Shown: positions 45,052 to 57,400 of the stretch, in pieces
Layout of the letters: the number at the start of each line of letters is the position of its first letter
How positions within the stretch are numbered: the stretch's first letter is position 1
DNA from: Epiperipatus broadwayi
Lineage: Eukaryota; Onychophora; Udeonychophora; Euonychophora; Peripatidae
Length of the DNA: 64,000 nucleotides
NCBI GenBank assembly: GCA_028023455.1
Contig: JAQFVV010006723.1
Location: 312,001 to 376,000, forward strand
Reading direction: 5' to 3'
The notes under the pieces: generated by a model
What the model saw: the letters and a program-made list of their open reading frames with translations, nothing else
Told to the model about the DNA's origin: nothing
Databases searched by the model: none
Made by a program: the position numbers and the translations under genes

Positions 45052-45084
45052 TTTCGAGGGATATTATTCTTCTCTTATCATCAG
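45052..45084 (-). ncRNA. hammerhead-like motif in PLE pseudo-LTR
   Basis: Minus strand: CUGAUGA (45084-45078), UAA, GAGAAGAAUAAUAUCCCUC, GAAAUAUUGUACC. The hairpin is GAG/CUC and GA/UC around an internal loop. The 3' half, AUAUCCCUC, suggests an ancestral longer stem. Known PLEs carry hammerheads at this place. Extra bases before helix II and no obvious helix I make activity doubtful. Confidence 0.35.
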
Positions 45085-45105
45085 GAATTGTTGGCCTGAT
45101 TAGCG

Positions 45106-45200
45106 ACAGTACTAGCATGGAAATTGAACCTGGATCCTCACATTTTTTAATATTGAATTTTAATGAAACACTCTAACCAACTGATCCATCTCACCAAAGC
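45106..45200 (-). ncRNA. tRNA-like segment in PLE pseudo-LTR
   Basis: Minus strand: GAGATGGATCAGTTGGTTAGAG (A-box-like TGGATCAGTTGG) and, 45 nt on, GATCCAGGTTCAATTTCC (B-box-like GGTTCAATTTC). The partner copy at 42475-42395 reads GGATGGTTTAGTAGAGTA and TAGGTTTAATTCCC. Presence in both repeats means it was part of the element when it inserted. It is not a functional tRNA: the arms do not all pair. Confidence 0.5.
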
Positions 45201-45419
45201 AACAGTCAGTAGAAATTTTATATATTTACCTATGAGTTTCCTGCTAATTTCTTCACTTTTCCCTTAAGAGCAAAATTGATTAGTGGTTTCCATACATTAT
45301 GTATAGTCACCCTAGGTTGGCTTATGAGATTTTTTGCCATTGTCATGTGAGCAGTTTCTTTAAATTTTCTTCTTTCTACCTTTTCTTCTCTATTCAATAT
45401 TATTGTATTTCCAAATAAG

Positions 45420-46680
45420 AAAATATATTATTTTAAATTGTACAATATTAATTTAATATAGTATAATAATATGCAATCAAAATGGAATATTAAAATTATT
45501 ATGCCATTGTTTTCTCATATGTGGTGTAATTTATTAATAAGAAGAAAAACTTTTTTATAGAACAGGTAAAATTTAAATATTTTAATGATGGTGAAATATA
45601 ACACCTGTAAAATTTTAAAAAGAAGTTTTTAATTTTAGACAATTCTTATCTTAAAAATAATTAATATACAATTGTAAAAAAAATGAACTAAACTATTTGA
45701 AATATTTAGAATTGTTGCAGAGAGAAAAAATTATGGCAATTTTAGTATATTTTTTACAAAAATATTCAGTATATAGTATTCTAGGTCCTAGGACTTCAGA
45801 CATCATTTTTTTTTCACTTGGAGAAGGATTAGTTACATCATGTCTCATATTGGATCATACATTTCAGTATCACCAACCAACTCCCTTTTATTCTTCCTGA
45901 TTAAACTATTCATCAAAGTGAAAGAAATATTAAATTAATATTTTTCTTCCCTTCTAGAAATATATCGGTACTGAAGTAGAATGTTCAAACTTCTGACAGT
46001 AACTCTTAAGATATATTTGGAGATCAGCAAGAGATTTAATATGTTAATTCTGGTGACTAGAATTTAAATATTTTTAATTTTTTAATCTTAATGTTCTACC
46101 AATCTTATCTTGTTTAAGATACAGTGATATTTTGCATAAGTAAATCTAAGGTGTTTGATGGTGTTCAGAGAAAATAAAATGATGGATCACATATTGAGTT
46201 AGCACTTTGCTTTTGTTGGAATAGAATACATACTTTCATCAGATTCTTGATCAATAATCATTATTATTAACTTTTTTCAAAGTTCCTGTTTTATTATTTG
46301 TTTGACCATTTTCATTTTGATTTCCATTTTGTGCACTGGATACACATTTATATATGACTAATACTTAAATAGATATCTAACTACAATCATAAATAAATAA
46401 GTCAGTAAGAAATTATTGCCAAAAATTGGTCTTTGTCAGATAATATAATTAAGCTTAAAAATGCTACAAACAGACTCTCCTTCTCAGATACTGAAACTAT
46501 ATATGATTTCATTTTTTTCTTAAGAAAATACATTCATATTTGGTCAATAATTATCTATTGTATTCACTGAGCATATTTAAATTTATTTTATTAAAGTTTT
46601 TCTAATAAAATTATTGTCGAAAAATAAAATATTTAGAAGAGACAATAAATTGTTGATATATGTATTCTGTTCTTGACATT
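45420..46680. other. intron sequence, nothing recognised
   Basis: AT-rich spacer between the two PLEs, with no recognised repeat or frame. Confidence 0.5.
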
Positions 46681-46689
46681 TATTACATC

Positions 46690-47500
46690 ACTATGTAAAA
46701 GCATATGAATATAAGGCCATATCCAACCCAGTTCCATCACACCCACCAGATGGGCTTACATCTTTTCTGCACAGGAACCAACAGCTGTGTAAATTGGATG
46801 CAGACAGGAAGACAAATTTAATACTATACAGAGAGGATTTACTGAAGACAGGGTTCAAACATAGGCTGATCAACAGAAAGATTATACAGTTCAATAATAA
46901 AGTGACCAATAATACACTTAATGGGAATACACACAAGCTGCTGCTGCCATACATTCCTAATTTACATAGTAAATTTTATGAAATTTTTAATAGACAGTTT
47001 CAATTAACTTTTCGTACCCCTCCCAGTTCTAACAGATTTCTTAACAACACTAAAGATAAATTAGCACTGTCTCAAACACCTCAAGCCGTTTATAATATTG
47101 CATGCACTCATGCAAATTGTAGCTCCTCATATTATGGGGAGACCAAGGCAGCAATAGAAAACAGATTACAGCAACATAAATATGTATATATTAAAGCTCA
47201 ATCAGATCCATCACGTTATTCAATTTTTGCTATTCATCAAAAAATAACTGGACACCAGTGTGAACCTCAAGATATCAGCCTTGTCTGCAGAGAGAGGCAT
47301 GATTTGAAAAGAAAAGGGAAGGAGGCCTGCTACATAGTGATGGATTGCAACACCATCAATCGCAAGGACACATGCTTCATGATTTCAAGAAATGGAGCAA
47401 TTAATCTTAAACTTTGCATAATTTGCATATCATTAATTCACTTGGAGCTTTGATAATGAGAGCACGTCTCTTGAAAGTGCTCGCAGAATAGTTTAATTTT
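46690..47500 (+). mobile_element. 5'-truncated Penelope-like element, different lineage
   Basis: The plus-strand frame 46697-47453 is open for about 250 codons. It encodes the PLE linker (FKHRLINRKIIQFNN, FRTPPSSNRFL) and a GIY-YIG endonuclease: VYNIACTHANCSSSYYGET, then IENRLQQHKYVYIKA (Arg and His of the family), FAIHQKITGHQ and LKRKGKEACYI (the Glu position). It is much better preserved than the PLE at 42-45 kb and its sequence is clearly different. The reverse transcriptase is missing through 5' truncation. A hammerhead-like remnant overlaps its stop codon. Confidence 0.85.
47449..47480 (+). ncRNA. hammerhead-like remnant at PLE 3' end
   Basis: TTTGATAATGAGAGCACGTCTCTTGAAAGTGC: a heptamer two transitions away from CUGAUGA, one extra base, the stem GAGAG/CUCUU, then GAAA. 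The layout equals that of the motif in the other PLE. It begins at the stop codon of the endonuclease ORF. Confidence 0.3.
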
Positions 47501-47561
47501 TATTTTGTTTTAAGCATAAAATAGCTTTGCATTCAGGTGCAATAGCGCCTATATTATTATT

Positions 47562-47666
47562 ATTATTATTTTCATGTGTCATAGCATCGGCCGGGACACG
47601 AACCCGCTAACCCGGGACAACTGCTTGTAAGGCAGCTGTGCTGACTTCTCGACCACCGACGCTTGA
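47562..47666 (-). mobile_element. tRNA-derived SINE, copy 6, with 13-bp target duplication
   Basis: Minus strand: GCGTCGGTGGTCGAGAAGTCAGC (A-box arm), CTGCCTTACAAGCAG (anticodon arm), CGGGTTCGTGTCCCGGCC (B box), GATGCTATGACACATG and a short tail. It is flanked by CTATATTATTATT at 47549-47561 and 47667-47679, which lies within an ATT microsatellite, so the exact ends are uncertain. Confidence 0.85.
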
Positions 47667-47689
47667 CTATATTATTATTTTTATAAGTA

Positions 47690-48127
47690 GATTTTTCTCG
47701 CAAAGTTTTTGAATTGTTTTTGAATTAGTCATAGTAACAACACAATGATTATTTATTTCCAAATGCATTCAATGATATTATATTAGTAGGTATGGTATTT
47801 TTTCTTTTTGCCATCAATATAAATATAAAAAAAATCCTGTGTATGTATATATAAGGTAAAAAAATCAAAGTTAAACTATGAAATCATCACCTCCCCCCTC
47901 CCAAATATGGTACTTTGTTTATTAGTATTGAAAGTTGCAATATATTACAACTATATTTTTGTTTATAGTCAGCTGTAATAGTTAAAAATTCACTTTATAT
48001 CTTATGTAGTTGACAGGCAGATATACTAATCATTATATCATAATTAATCATATATATATATATATAGAATAAAAGAATCATATACATATATATAAAGAAT
48101 AAGATAATGATTAAATGTAAAACACAC
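47690..48127. other. intron sequence, nothing recognised
   Basis: AT-rich sequence up to exon 2, with a TA run near 48050 and a CCTCCCCCCTCCC pyrimidine run near 47890. Confidence 0.5.
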
Positions 48128-48204
48128 CATTTTCTTTATGAAGCCAAATCCAACTTTTTAGATTATTTTCATCTACAAAAGTTACCGGAACTTCCCATTG
48201 TGTA
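48128..48204 (-). CDS. M1 aminopeptidase, exon 2 of 8 in window
   Basis: A 77-nt exon that completes the split codon GA|T of the previous exon, followed by TQWEVPVTFVDENN and SWIWLHKENG. The W.VP.TF block is the conserved first strand of the beta-sandwich domain of M1 enzymes ('W.iPit'). The acceptor is TTTTCTAG at 48205. The donor is G|GTGTGT at 48127, a usable but weaker GT site that leaves one base for the next codon. The intron before it is 12.6 kb and holds LINE and microsatellite debris. The frame carries across both junctions, which argues against a pseudogene. Confidence 0.9.
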
Positions 48205-48759
48205 CTAGAAAACATAAAAAAAAAACAAAAAAACAACTTAAGTATATTCATTATAAAGATGGAAATATTTAAGTTCAGTAACTAATTATCCTTATAAAAC
48301 ACATAATAAATTTATTTCAAGACTAACTAAACATTGTTCCTTACAGAATATTAGATAAAAGTCTAAATTGTTTTAAGACAGATCTGTCATACCTTTAGAC
48401 CCATCAAACATTTCACATTATTGTTTGAATTCCAAGTTTTTATTTTATGGAAAGAAGTCAATACTTTTTTGTATAAATATTCACATATCTATGATTAATA
48501 TTTAAAAATGTATGTATTTTAATTTTTTTATTTAAAATATAAGAAAAGAATTCGATTACCAATAAAGATCAAACAATTCTTTGTTCATTAAAAAAATTAT
48601 TTTGTAATCATATTAAAAAAAAAAAAATGTAGGTGTTTATATAATAACAAGATTAATATAGTGTTAGTAAAACAAATATTTTAAAATTTTATTAAGAGAA
48701 GTTAATTGGCAGCTTACCGTGTTAAACATTGCCCAATACTTATTCAATATTAGTGTATA

Positions 48760-49190
48760 ATGTGTGATGTGATGCGATGCACTGTGGCTTCTCCTTTTCA
48801 GAGTCAGGAATCTATTAACCACTATGCCTAGAGAAACCTGTTAGCCACTTTACCTTCTCTTTTCATTCCCCACACTAAGTTTTTCCCATATTCTTCTTTA
48901 TCCTGCTCCATCCCATTTTCACAACATAATCTTTGTCACTTCCATGGCCTGTATATCTAAATCCACTTTATCTTTTCCCAAATCCAACATAAAAACCAAG
49001 AACCTTTTTTTCTGCATAATCACTTTGTTTATATTTATTCTTCCACAACTTCATTATTTGTACTCTCTCTACTTGTAGACATTTACATTCTATTAACAGA
49101 TGCCTAATATTTTCTACGCCTTTCCTACATAACTTGCAGAATAAATCATCCATATTTTACCATTTACGTGTATATTCCCTAATTCTTGTC
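48760..49190 (-). mobile_element. 5'-truncated CR1-like LINE tail (copy C)
   Basis: The minus-strand frame from 49153 encodes MDDLFCKLCRKGVENIRHLL and IECKCLQVERVQIMKLW, then the same 3' UTR as copies A and B, ending TGCATCGCATCACATCACA near 48762. It preserves the CxxC...HLLxEC motif better than the full-length copy. Confidence 0.84.
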
Positions 49191-49214
49191 ATACTGAGCA
49201 TATTAAACATTGTG

Positions 49215-51010
49215 ATTTTAGAATAAACTGAAAGGTATGACTTTGGAGGGGAGCTAATAATTTTTTTCTATTTTTCTTTAAGGGAATCCTTTATTTTTGT
49301 TCTCATTTCAGTACTACTAACATGGAAAGGAAAACCAAAAAATGAGACAGGGTTTTCTTTAAATTTAGATTATATTGGTTGGTCTGTATATATCTGTCAG
49401 CTAAATGTTTTAATTCTTGTTTCTATTTTTTGAAATTTATAATAATTTGGGAACATATTTTTGTGGTGATAAAAAAATAATAATATCATCCATATAAGCA
49501 ATATATGAAATGTTACTTTTTAATTGTGGTACCAGTCCTCAATCATTTTAAAGAGGGGATTTATGTACACTACAAACAATAAGGCACTAGGAGGGAACCC
49601 TGAGGAATAGAACAATGAGGTTTAAACCCTAATGAGTATTTTTTATTTATTTACACATGATTTCTCAATTTATCAACAGATTGGTGAGTATATAGATTAA
49701 TGATTTGGGAACAGACAACATTGTTAAGAGGTTTATAAGTTGGAATACTGAAATTGAATCAAATGCTTTTTTATATCCAATTGAATGGCAATAGAACTAT
49801 ATATTTTTTCTTTTCTAACAGTCTCCACAATAGATTTAAAAAATAATTGTAGCTAAACCAGTAGATGCACCCCTCTTTGCAAATTGCATTTTGGCTATTG
49901 TTGGTAAGATAAAGGATTCAAGTTTATCCTTGATCACTGATTCAAGAATTTTGATGCCAAGTGGACTCATGGATTAAAGTACATGTATTTTTAAATTTAG
50001 TGATATCTTCAGATTTCTCAAGGTGCAAACATTTTTGGATACGATACAGGTATATGATGGATTTGTCTAAATAATAAATTGGCTAGAATCCTTAAATAAG
50101 TTGTAGTAAAAAAGCTTAAATGTTTATAAACAAATTTTCGAATTTTATGAATACCTGGGTGACAGATGTCTGAGACTTAAGCAATTTTTTTGGTGAAATA
50201 ATCTATTGTAAAAATATCATCTTCTGTGTTTCCCAGAAATAATGTGGTAGGACAAAACATCTTATTGTTTTGTAAATTATTTTTAAAAAAACTCATATAA
50301 TGGAGTTAGCATGCTGTCTCCAGAAATTATTTCATTATTAGTTGTAATTGCTGTAGGTGTTTGGAGGGTGGGGGGTTTGATCTAATGCACAGCAGATAAA
50401 ATGTCCAGAGAATAAATGTGTGTGGTCCAGAAAAAGCCTTTTTTCAAAATTCATATGTATTCTTTCAGAGTTTGACAGGTATTTTTGTATACGTTTTTTA
50501 GGGCACTTACTTTACTGCAGTTGTTTTCAGTGGCTGGTAACGAAAATTTTTTTTATGAATGTCATCTGCAAGTACTAATAATTTAGTAGGAAGTGTGGAT
50601 GTTTAGGTTAAGTGATCGATGTTAAAAGAAAGAACATGTACAAACACTAACCTGATTTGTGCAGGGTCTAACTTCATTTTATCCATTTAAAAAAGTTCTA
50701 TATAGATTTTGAAAATAAGAATTCATTAGTCCTGCTAGGGAGTAATACTCTTATTGTCTTTCCAGCTGACATAACTTTTCTATATGTAAGATCTAGATCT
50801 AGAATTACAAACAATGCCAAAAGGTCAGATAGTGTTGAATTTTTTAGAAATGGCCTAATTAGATGATGCTGTATTGGTGAATAAAATACTAGATCTATTA
50901 GTGAAGTGTGTCTACCATTGTTGTTGTTGTTGTTGTTATTATTAAAATTCATAAGAGAATGATAATTCCTACTGTCCTCCTGTAGCAGGTTATTCCCAAA
51001 CTTCTATCAT
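49215..51010 (-). mobile_element. decayed Jockey-like LINE (endonuclease and RT)
   Basis: Minus strand, in order: HTSLIDLVFYSPIQHHLIRP and STLSDLLALFVILDLD (the endonuclease ID and SDH region, 50952-50698), long decayed sequence, SIPQGSLL (RT motif B, near 49585) and IAYMDDIIIFLS (the catalytic YMDD, near 49475-49500). Frames are broken throughout. The endonuclease frame contains a (TTG)n run. It abuts LINE copy C but the RT motifs differ from that family. Confidence 0.75.
50918..50944. repeat. TTG/TTA trinucleotide microsatellite
   Basis: GTTGTTGTTGTTGTTGTTATTATTA, reading as an Asn run on the minus strand inside the decayed LINE endonuclease. Confidence 0.9.
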
Positions 51011-51339
51011 CTAGATAAGAATAGCTGGACATCTACTTACACTCAACTGATGAGATACTAGTTTCATTGGTTATTTATTATCTAGAGGAAATAAAATTCT
51101 AAGTTTGTTTACAATTTTTTTTAAAAAGCTATAGTTTACCTAGCTCAGAACAAATGGCAGACAAATACCCTATTATTTGTTTTAATGATAACTTGATTAT
51201 TATATGAGCCTTTTACTGTTATCTATAATGGTCAGAATAGAATGAGATGATATTAAGGTCAGTTAATCATAGTCATATCAGAAGACAACATCATTTCAAA
51301 GTACGTTGGTGAATGCAATTATAAACTAATTCTCTAGCC

Positions 51340-51434
51340 AAGCGTTGGTGGCCTAGTGGTTAGCATAGTTGTCTTCCAAGCAGCTGGCCTGGGTTTGCTT
51401 CCTGGTCAATGCTTTGATATATGAAAAAAAAAAC
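51340..51434 (+). mobile_element. tRNA(Gly)-like SINE, copy 7
   Basis: GCGTTGGTGGCCTAGTGGTTAGC (A box), TTGTCTTCCAAGCAG (anticodon arm with TCC), CTGGGTTTGCTTCCTGG (B box), TCAATGCTTTGATATATG and poly-A. Together with copy 4 it supports a glycine tRNA ancestor. Confidence 0.88.
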
Positions 51435-51439
51435 AGAAA

Positions 51440-54400
51440 AGATGCCAACTTGATGATAACTAATAATAACAATAGTTTTTTAAAAGTATTAATGTACAAT
51501 TAAGTAGAAATCTTAAATGAAATTAATTTGAAAAAAATATATATTGTTTATTCAAAGAATGCATATAGTTTTTTTGTTTTAAAAAATTAATTTACAATTA
51601 AAATAATCATTTTTTTAATAAAATAAATGTAGAAACAATTTTCAGCAAACAATAGACATAAATTTGAAGTGCAAAACAAAAGTTCTTAAATACACAATTT
51701 TTTAATAATACCGTAGTTTCCTCAGTATTCAGATGCAGATAATTAAACTACTAGAAATTAAATTTAAGAACCAAAAAGTATGCAAAAAAGACTGGCAAAA
51801 ATAAAATTGTGTGAAGCAAGATTAGAGTTAAAATATGCAAAAGTAAAAAAAATAATGTAAGAATGAAAATTATCTTCAGCAGAAAATAGTTGTTCTATGG
51901 CTGTCATTTTAATATTGCACAAAAGTTTAGCAATTAATGGCAATAATCTCACAATTAAAAATTACATTTTGATATGACAATAAATTCTCACAGAATGAAA
52001 ATCTATAAGAGACAACAAAAAAGTAAAAATTTATAGATTAAAAAAAAATAAACGAAAAACCGAAACATTGAATGGTAAGAAAACAAAGAGTGATAAAATG
52101 ACTTCTTATTGTTAGTTAAAAATTCACATCAAAAATTATAAATAATAAAAACAAAAATAAACAAGTGACTCAGTAATAACAAAGTTTAACAAAAATACAA
52201 AACAATCAAAAGAAAAAGGAAATCGGTTAGTAAGATTCTCATACCTAGAATTTAAAAGTGTTGTAAATCAAATACAAATAAAAAATATAGATATGAGACA
52301 CAATAATAAAATACTGTATAAGGTAATGATAAGCATGAATCTAAGATAATGATAAGCATGGGTTCAGTGCTGATAGGAGTCTGACATCTCCCTCTCCACT
52401 ATTGATGAATCCAACATTGTATTACAATTGTATTTTTTATTTTTATAATCATCACATTGACATTTATCTGACAAATCAAGATAAATCTGTGACCTTTATC
52501 TTCAAACTAAGGATAAATATATATTCATTGCTCTGACCACCATTGGATGATTAATCAACTTATTCATGGGTATCTATGTAAAAAAAAATATAGAAAATTG
52601 TTATTTAGAGCATGCTATTTAAAGAATGATGTACAATCACTGAAGTCAAGGCAATTCTATTTTTGATATATAAGTACCGTATATTTCAATATTTAAAGCC
52701 AGTTATTTCTTGTTATAATATTTTTTTCAAATCCGCGATCACTTAACTATTTTGCTTTTACATTTCACTTTCTCCATTATGCCTCTGAGCATTCCATCAT
52801 CAGATTTTTAATTGGATAGACGGTTGGAGTGTGGAGTGGATTGGAGCCTGCCCATTAAAGTATGAAGATTGGCTATCTTAAAATATATCTGGATCAAAAT
52901 GATGATTGCTGGTTTAGCATGAAATACTTATATTAGTGATTGTTTATCTTTTCGGCATATATGTGTTCAAGTGTATTAGTGATAAGAGATAGAGTGGTAA
53001 GTAGTGGGTCGTTGAAAATCTGTGCTCATATGACCTATATATTGCAAATGAATATATAAATTTCATAACAACTTAAAAGAAATAAAGACTTAAAATAATA
53101 AGAATTTTGACATTAAAAATGGTATTGATTATACTGTAATCCCTCTCCTAAGAGCATAATTATTTTTCAACAATCAATTAGTAATAAAAGCATCATATTT
53201 TTAATAACAAACATTCTCAACTAAAATTTTAAAATATTGTCAAAGTGTATCCATGGTAACTAAAAAATGGAAATGAAAAAAAAAAAGAATAAAAATTAAA
53301 ATGATAAATTTTGTGATAACTATAAAGATCTGTAAACAAATACACCCACATACATATAAGACTTTCCTAATCTATGTGATATCATGTCGATGGTGGTTTT
53401 AATTTAAGTAGCGAATATTTCTTTCTGAAAGTTGTTAACATTTCACCTAATTGTTCTATTATAATCCGTTATCAACTACATATTTTTTAAATGAAAATTT
53501 TCAATATTGCATTTTTTAAAAGTATTTTTAAGTTAATATTTAGAATAATTAAAGGAAAGCCTGTTCCACTGGAAAGTCTCACTATTTGTTTGCTTCACGT
53601 GCTTTATTATTATATCTTGCAAGCTCATAGCAGTTTTAAATAAGAAAAGAAAAATTCTCCAAAGTTATTATGTTACAATAGTGAACGCATATCTTATTTC
53701 TATACAAAGATTTAGCAGAACCACAAATTATATAACATTAATTTACTTGAATTAGTCACATTACTGTGAAGAAATATCTTTTAATTCATTAAGTGCACTC
53801 ATGATCAAAGTTTATTTTCAACTTAAACAATTATAAAAAAATTAGTTAAATAAATAAAAAATGCACATGAGATAGAACAAAAAAGTAGAGACAGTCATTA
53901 TAAAAATATCATATCTATTGGAAACAACAATATTGTTCAGTACACTTGAGAATTTTTTTAAAAAAGCTTAATGCAGAAAGACAATGAAGAAAATGTTAAA
54001 TAATATGAAACAGCTTATGTTGATTTAAGTTCTGTTAAAAGTAATAGTGATACTACATTAAATATTAAAATATTTCAATAAAGGAACAATCAATCACAAA
54101 TTATATCTTCAGCTACTATATTGAAGAAATTATTTGAAAAAATAATGCATAATAGCAAAGCAGTAAATATATCTTTCATTAAATTTTTTATTAATGCTAA
54201 AAATGTTATTTTAGAGCTTTTTCATGCTTAACAGGAAAAAACATTAAAGCTACAATTTAAAATGCTAAAAGAGCTACTATGAATCAAACAGGAATATAAT
54301 AATGCCAATATATCAATGAATAAAAAATCTTTGAGAGTACTTAAAACAGCAAGAAATTCATTCTTAAATATCATTCACTTTATAAAAATAAGTGATTTTT

Positions 54401-57400
54401 CTTTTGATAATGATTTTCTTTTTATTGCATTCATTTCCCAGCTTTTGTCTAATGGAAGAAAAAATGGAAGTTTGTAAGCCAAACACAATCTATTTATTAT
54501 GCACTAAAAGCCTGAAATGGAGAAACTAATGAAATAATGTCAAATCATTAGATGCTCAGAAATTTCAGTATTTTAAGTAATATTTGCAAAAATCTTGTTA
54601 GCCAAAATAATTATTTCTTTACTTTAAAATGTTTTTGTACCTCTGTATAGTTATGTACTCATTTTACACCATTAGTTCCATCCAATCTATAATGACCAAA
54701 TCATTCTTGCAGCATTGTTATCAAATTTTTCTACCCTATTCCACTTTAATAAAAGTTTCTTTATTAACTCTAAAATGTATTTTTGTTTCTTTCCCTTTTA
54801 TGTTTTTTTTTCATTTTCCTTACAATATTTTTCTCTTTTCTTTCAACATCCTACATTAAAAAATACGTTGCCTCCCATCTTCTCACAAACTATAACTATA
54901 ATCCTACATTTCTATTTCATTTTTGATTTTTTTAATGTTGTAGAAGTTTGTTTTGCATTGTTACATCATGATCATTGATTTAATGCATTGCTTATGCAAT
55001 CACAATCTGAAGATGTAATTTATAAAAATTATTTCCAGTTGTAGAAATATATTAAAGCAATTCTTCAATAATTTCAATGTTATCAGAGTTCACTGCATGA
55101 TACAGAATGATGACAACAATTTCAATTATGGAATTTCAAATGTGAAGGTATTGTTCAAATATTGCTTTAAATTTTGTGATATAATCTCAATTTTGATTAC
55201 TTTCATATATTTTAATGTTAATTCATCAATATATTTATTTAACAAAAATCTTAATTAAAAAATATTTTAAAATTAGATATCTTTTGATACAAGAACTTCT
55301 TTGAATATGTCAACTGCATCACCTACATTACAAAAGACAAGACAAACATCAAGATTAGAGTTGGCTGATTTTTTAAATAAGTTGGCTGCATTTAGCTAAT
55401 GTTCGTACAGTCACATAATTATTTCAATCCATCTATATTTATAACCTACAATAGTCAATGACAAAGTTAAAAAAAGTATAAAAGTAATCAAAAATGCAGA
55501 ATTTATGTAAAAAATTCTATAACATTTGAAAAATATATTACTATCTACTCTACATTTTACAGTATTTCCTACAGCTAAAAAATTCTTAGAATACATAAAT
55601 AATTATTTTATAAAGAGAAGAATAAAGAGATAAACAAAAAAAAGCAAAAACTTTTGATATGTAGTATTTCACTAGCCATGGAGAATCTAGATATAAAAAA
55701 TTAAAAAAAATTAAGCAGCAGATGCAATTTTCTATTAAATATTATAAGGGTGGCATACAATCCTATCAAACGAGCCTATATTTGTCCACACCACCAAACC
55801 AAGCCCATTAAAAACATAAGCTTAATTAATAGGTGGTCAGATATGTGCTATCCTTTCTTTTAAGCATATATATATATACACGGTGGATGTTTGCTTTGCT
55901 AAATATCAAGTTAGACAAATGTTGCAATAAATTGATTTTTATTACTTAGTAAAAAATAAAAGCCCATTTATAGAAATTATATATATATATACTAATGATT
56001 AATGTATTGTATATCACGAATTGTGACAGAGACTGAGTAAGTATAGTGATGACCCAATGTCAAACCAATCACTAAGCAACCAAGCATGGAAAATAAAATT
56101 AAAATTCTATTATATAATTTTATTATTTTTTTATTAACTACATTCAAGATAACTTGTGCAGCAATGTTGGAGGAAATGGAAAAGTTAGTATGCCAAACAC
56201 CAGAAGCTAAGCTTGGTATAAAGACAAACCCAGTTCATTTCCATCATATTTTATTACTTTTTAAAATAATGCATCAACCATAGAAAGCCAACTACTAGAG
56301 ATCGAATGTTCAAATGCAAAGGAAAATGGATGACTCATTTGAATACTCTGCATTATCGATATAAGTTTCTTAGTACAAAACCATAAGAAGTTAAAAACAA
56401 TATTTGAATTAAAAGAAGTATGATAAGTTTGTGTAATTTAATAAATAAGTGAACTGTTTTTAAATTGATATTGGAGAAACCACGTTTTATTCGAACATAT
56501 ATAGAGAAGGAACATAATTTTTGCCAGCACTTAAACAAAATGATGAAATAATTTTTTTGTGTGTATATAAATTGTTAAATAACAAATCGCAAATAAAGAA
56601 AATTTAAATCTCTTATAAACCACTGTGCTAGGTATTCTGGCTAAATCACTAGTGCTGTAGTATTGAAGTGCCACTATCCTGACTCTGGAAGCCCAATAAC
56701 TTTGTCTACTTACTCTCATAATGCCTAAAAGAAGCTCCAATTGTCCTATGCCAAATCTCTACATGGATTGAAAAAAAGAACAACTACAGAGAATGGATCT
56801 AATGTTATTTCGAGCATGTTATATAGGGATTGCAATGAGTGATGTATGTGAACCAAGGAGAGTGATCCAAAAAAAGAGATATACTGTACCTATGAAGAAC
56901 ATTGTTCTCAAGCTCATGAACATTATACAAAATAATTTGATGAAAACTCTTATTTTGTTATGTATTATTGTTATTTATATATTTGTGAAATTCTTTTTTA
57001 TTTTCTTTCCATACTTGGAAGTAAAAGTGTGTATAATTTGAAAGAGTCCATTATAAGTGAAAGCAACAAAATGAGGGGGAGGGTCATTAAGTTAGATAAA
57101 AAAAATTTTTGTTTTAAATAAAGTTTCGATCAACTTTTCTTCCATAGCAGCTTGACATTGATTATCATGATATAGGATAAAGTATGATCTTTAAGATAAT
57201 TCCATATTAAGTACATACACTTATTACAGGACAGAATTCATGTTTTTGTTTGTCATTTGTTAACTAGTAATCGTTCGTGTTTATATATTTTTTCTGAATA
57301 AATGACTAATTTTCTTGTGAAGGTGTTCTTTTCTGTCAACCTTAGGAAATCATACATAGAGAGGTCCCTAAAGAAGATGGAACACCTATAATTTGAATTG

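Larger units (their letters stand above)
42190..45410 (-). mobile_element. Penelope-like element with pseudo-LTRs
   Basis: Direct repeats of about 0.5 kb at 42190-42690 and 44925-45410 flank a body coding on the minus strand for a Penelope-type reverse transcriptase and a GIY-YIG endonuclease. This is the pseudo-LTR layout typical of PLEs. The two repeats differ at many positions and the body has numerous stops, so the copy is old. It lies in the intron between exons 2 and 3. Confidence 0.88.
44925..45410 (-). repeat. PLE pseudo-LTR, upstream copy
   Basis: A 0.5-kb direct repeat partner of 42190-42690. Order on the minus strand: a coding-like end shared with the endonuclease tail, a tRNA-like segment (45200-45106), a hammerhead-like motif (45084-45052), then AT-rich sequence ending near 44925. 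Confidence 0.85.

Noticed and set aside
54629-54978. Phe/Ser-rich plus-strand frames as small secreted or membrane proteins.
   Set aside because: They come from a T-rich low-complexity stretch; no start context, domain or splice logic supports them.
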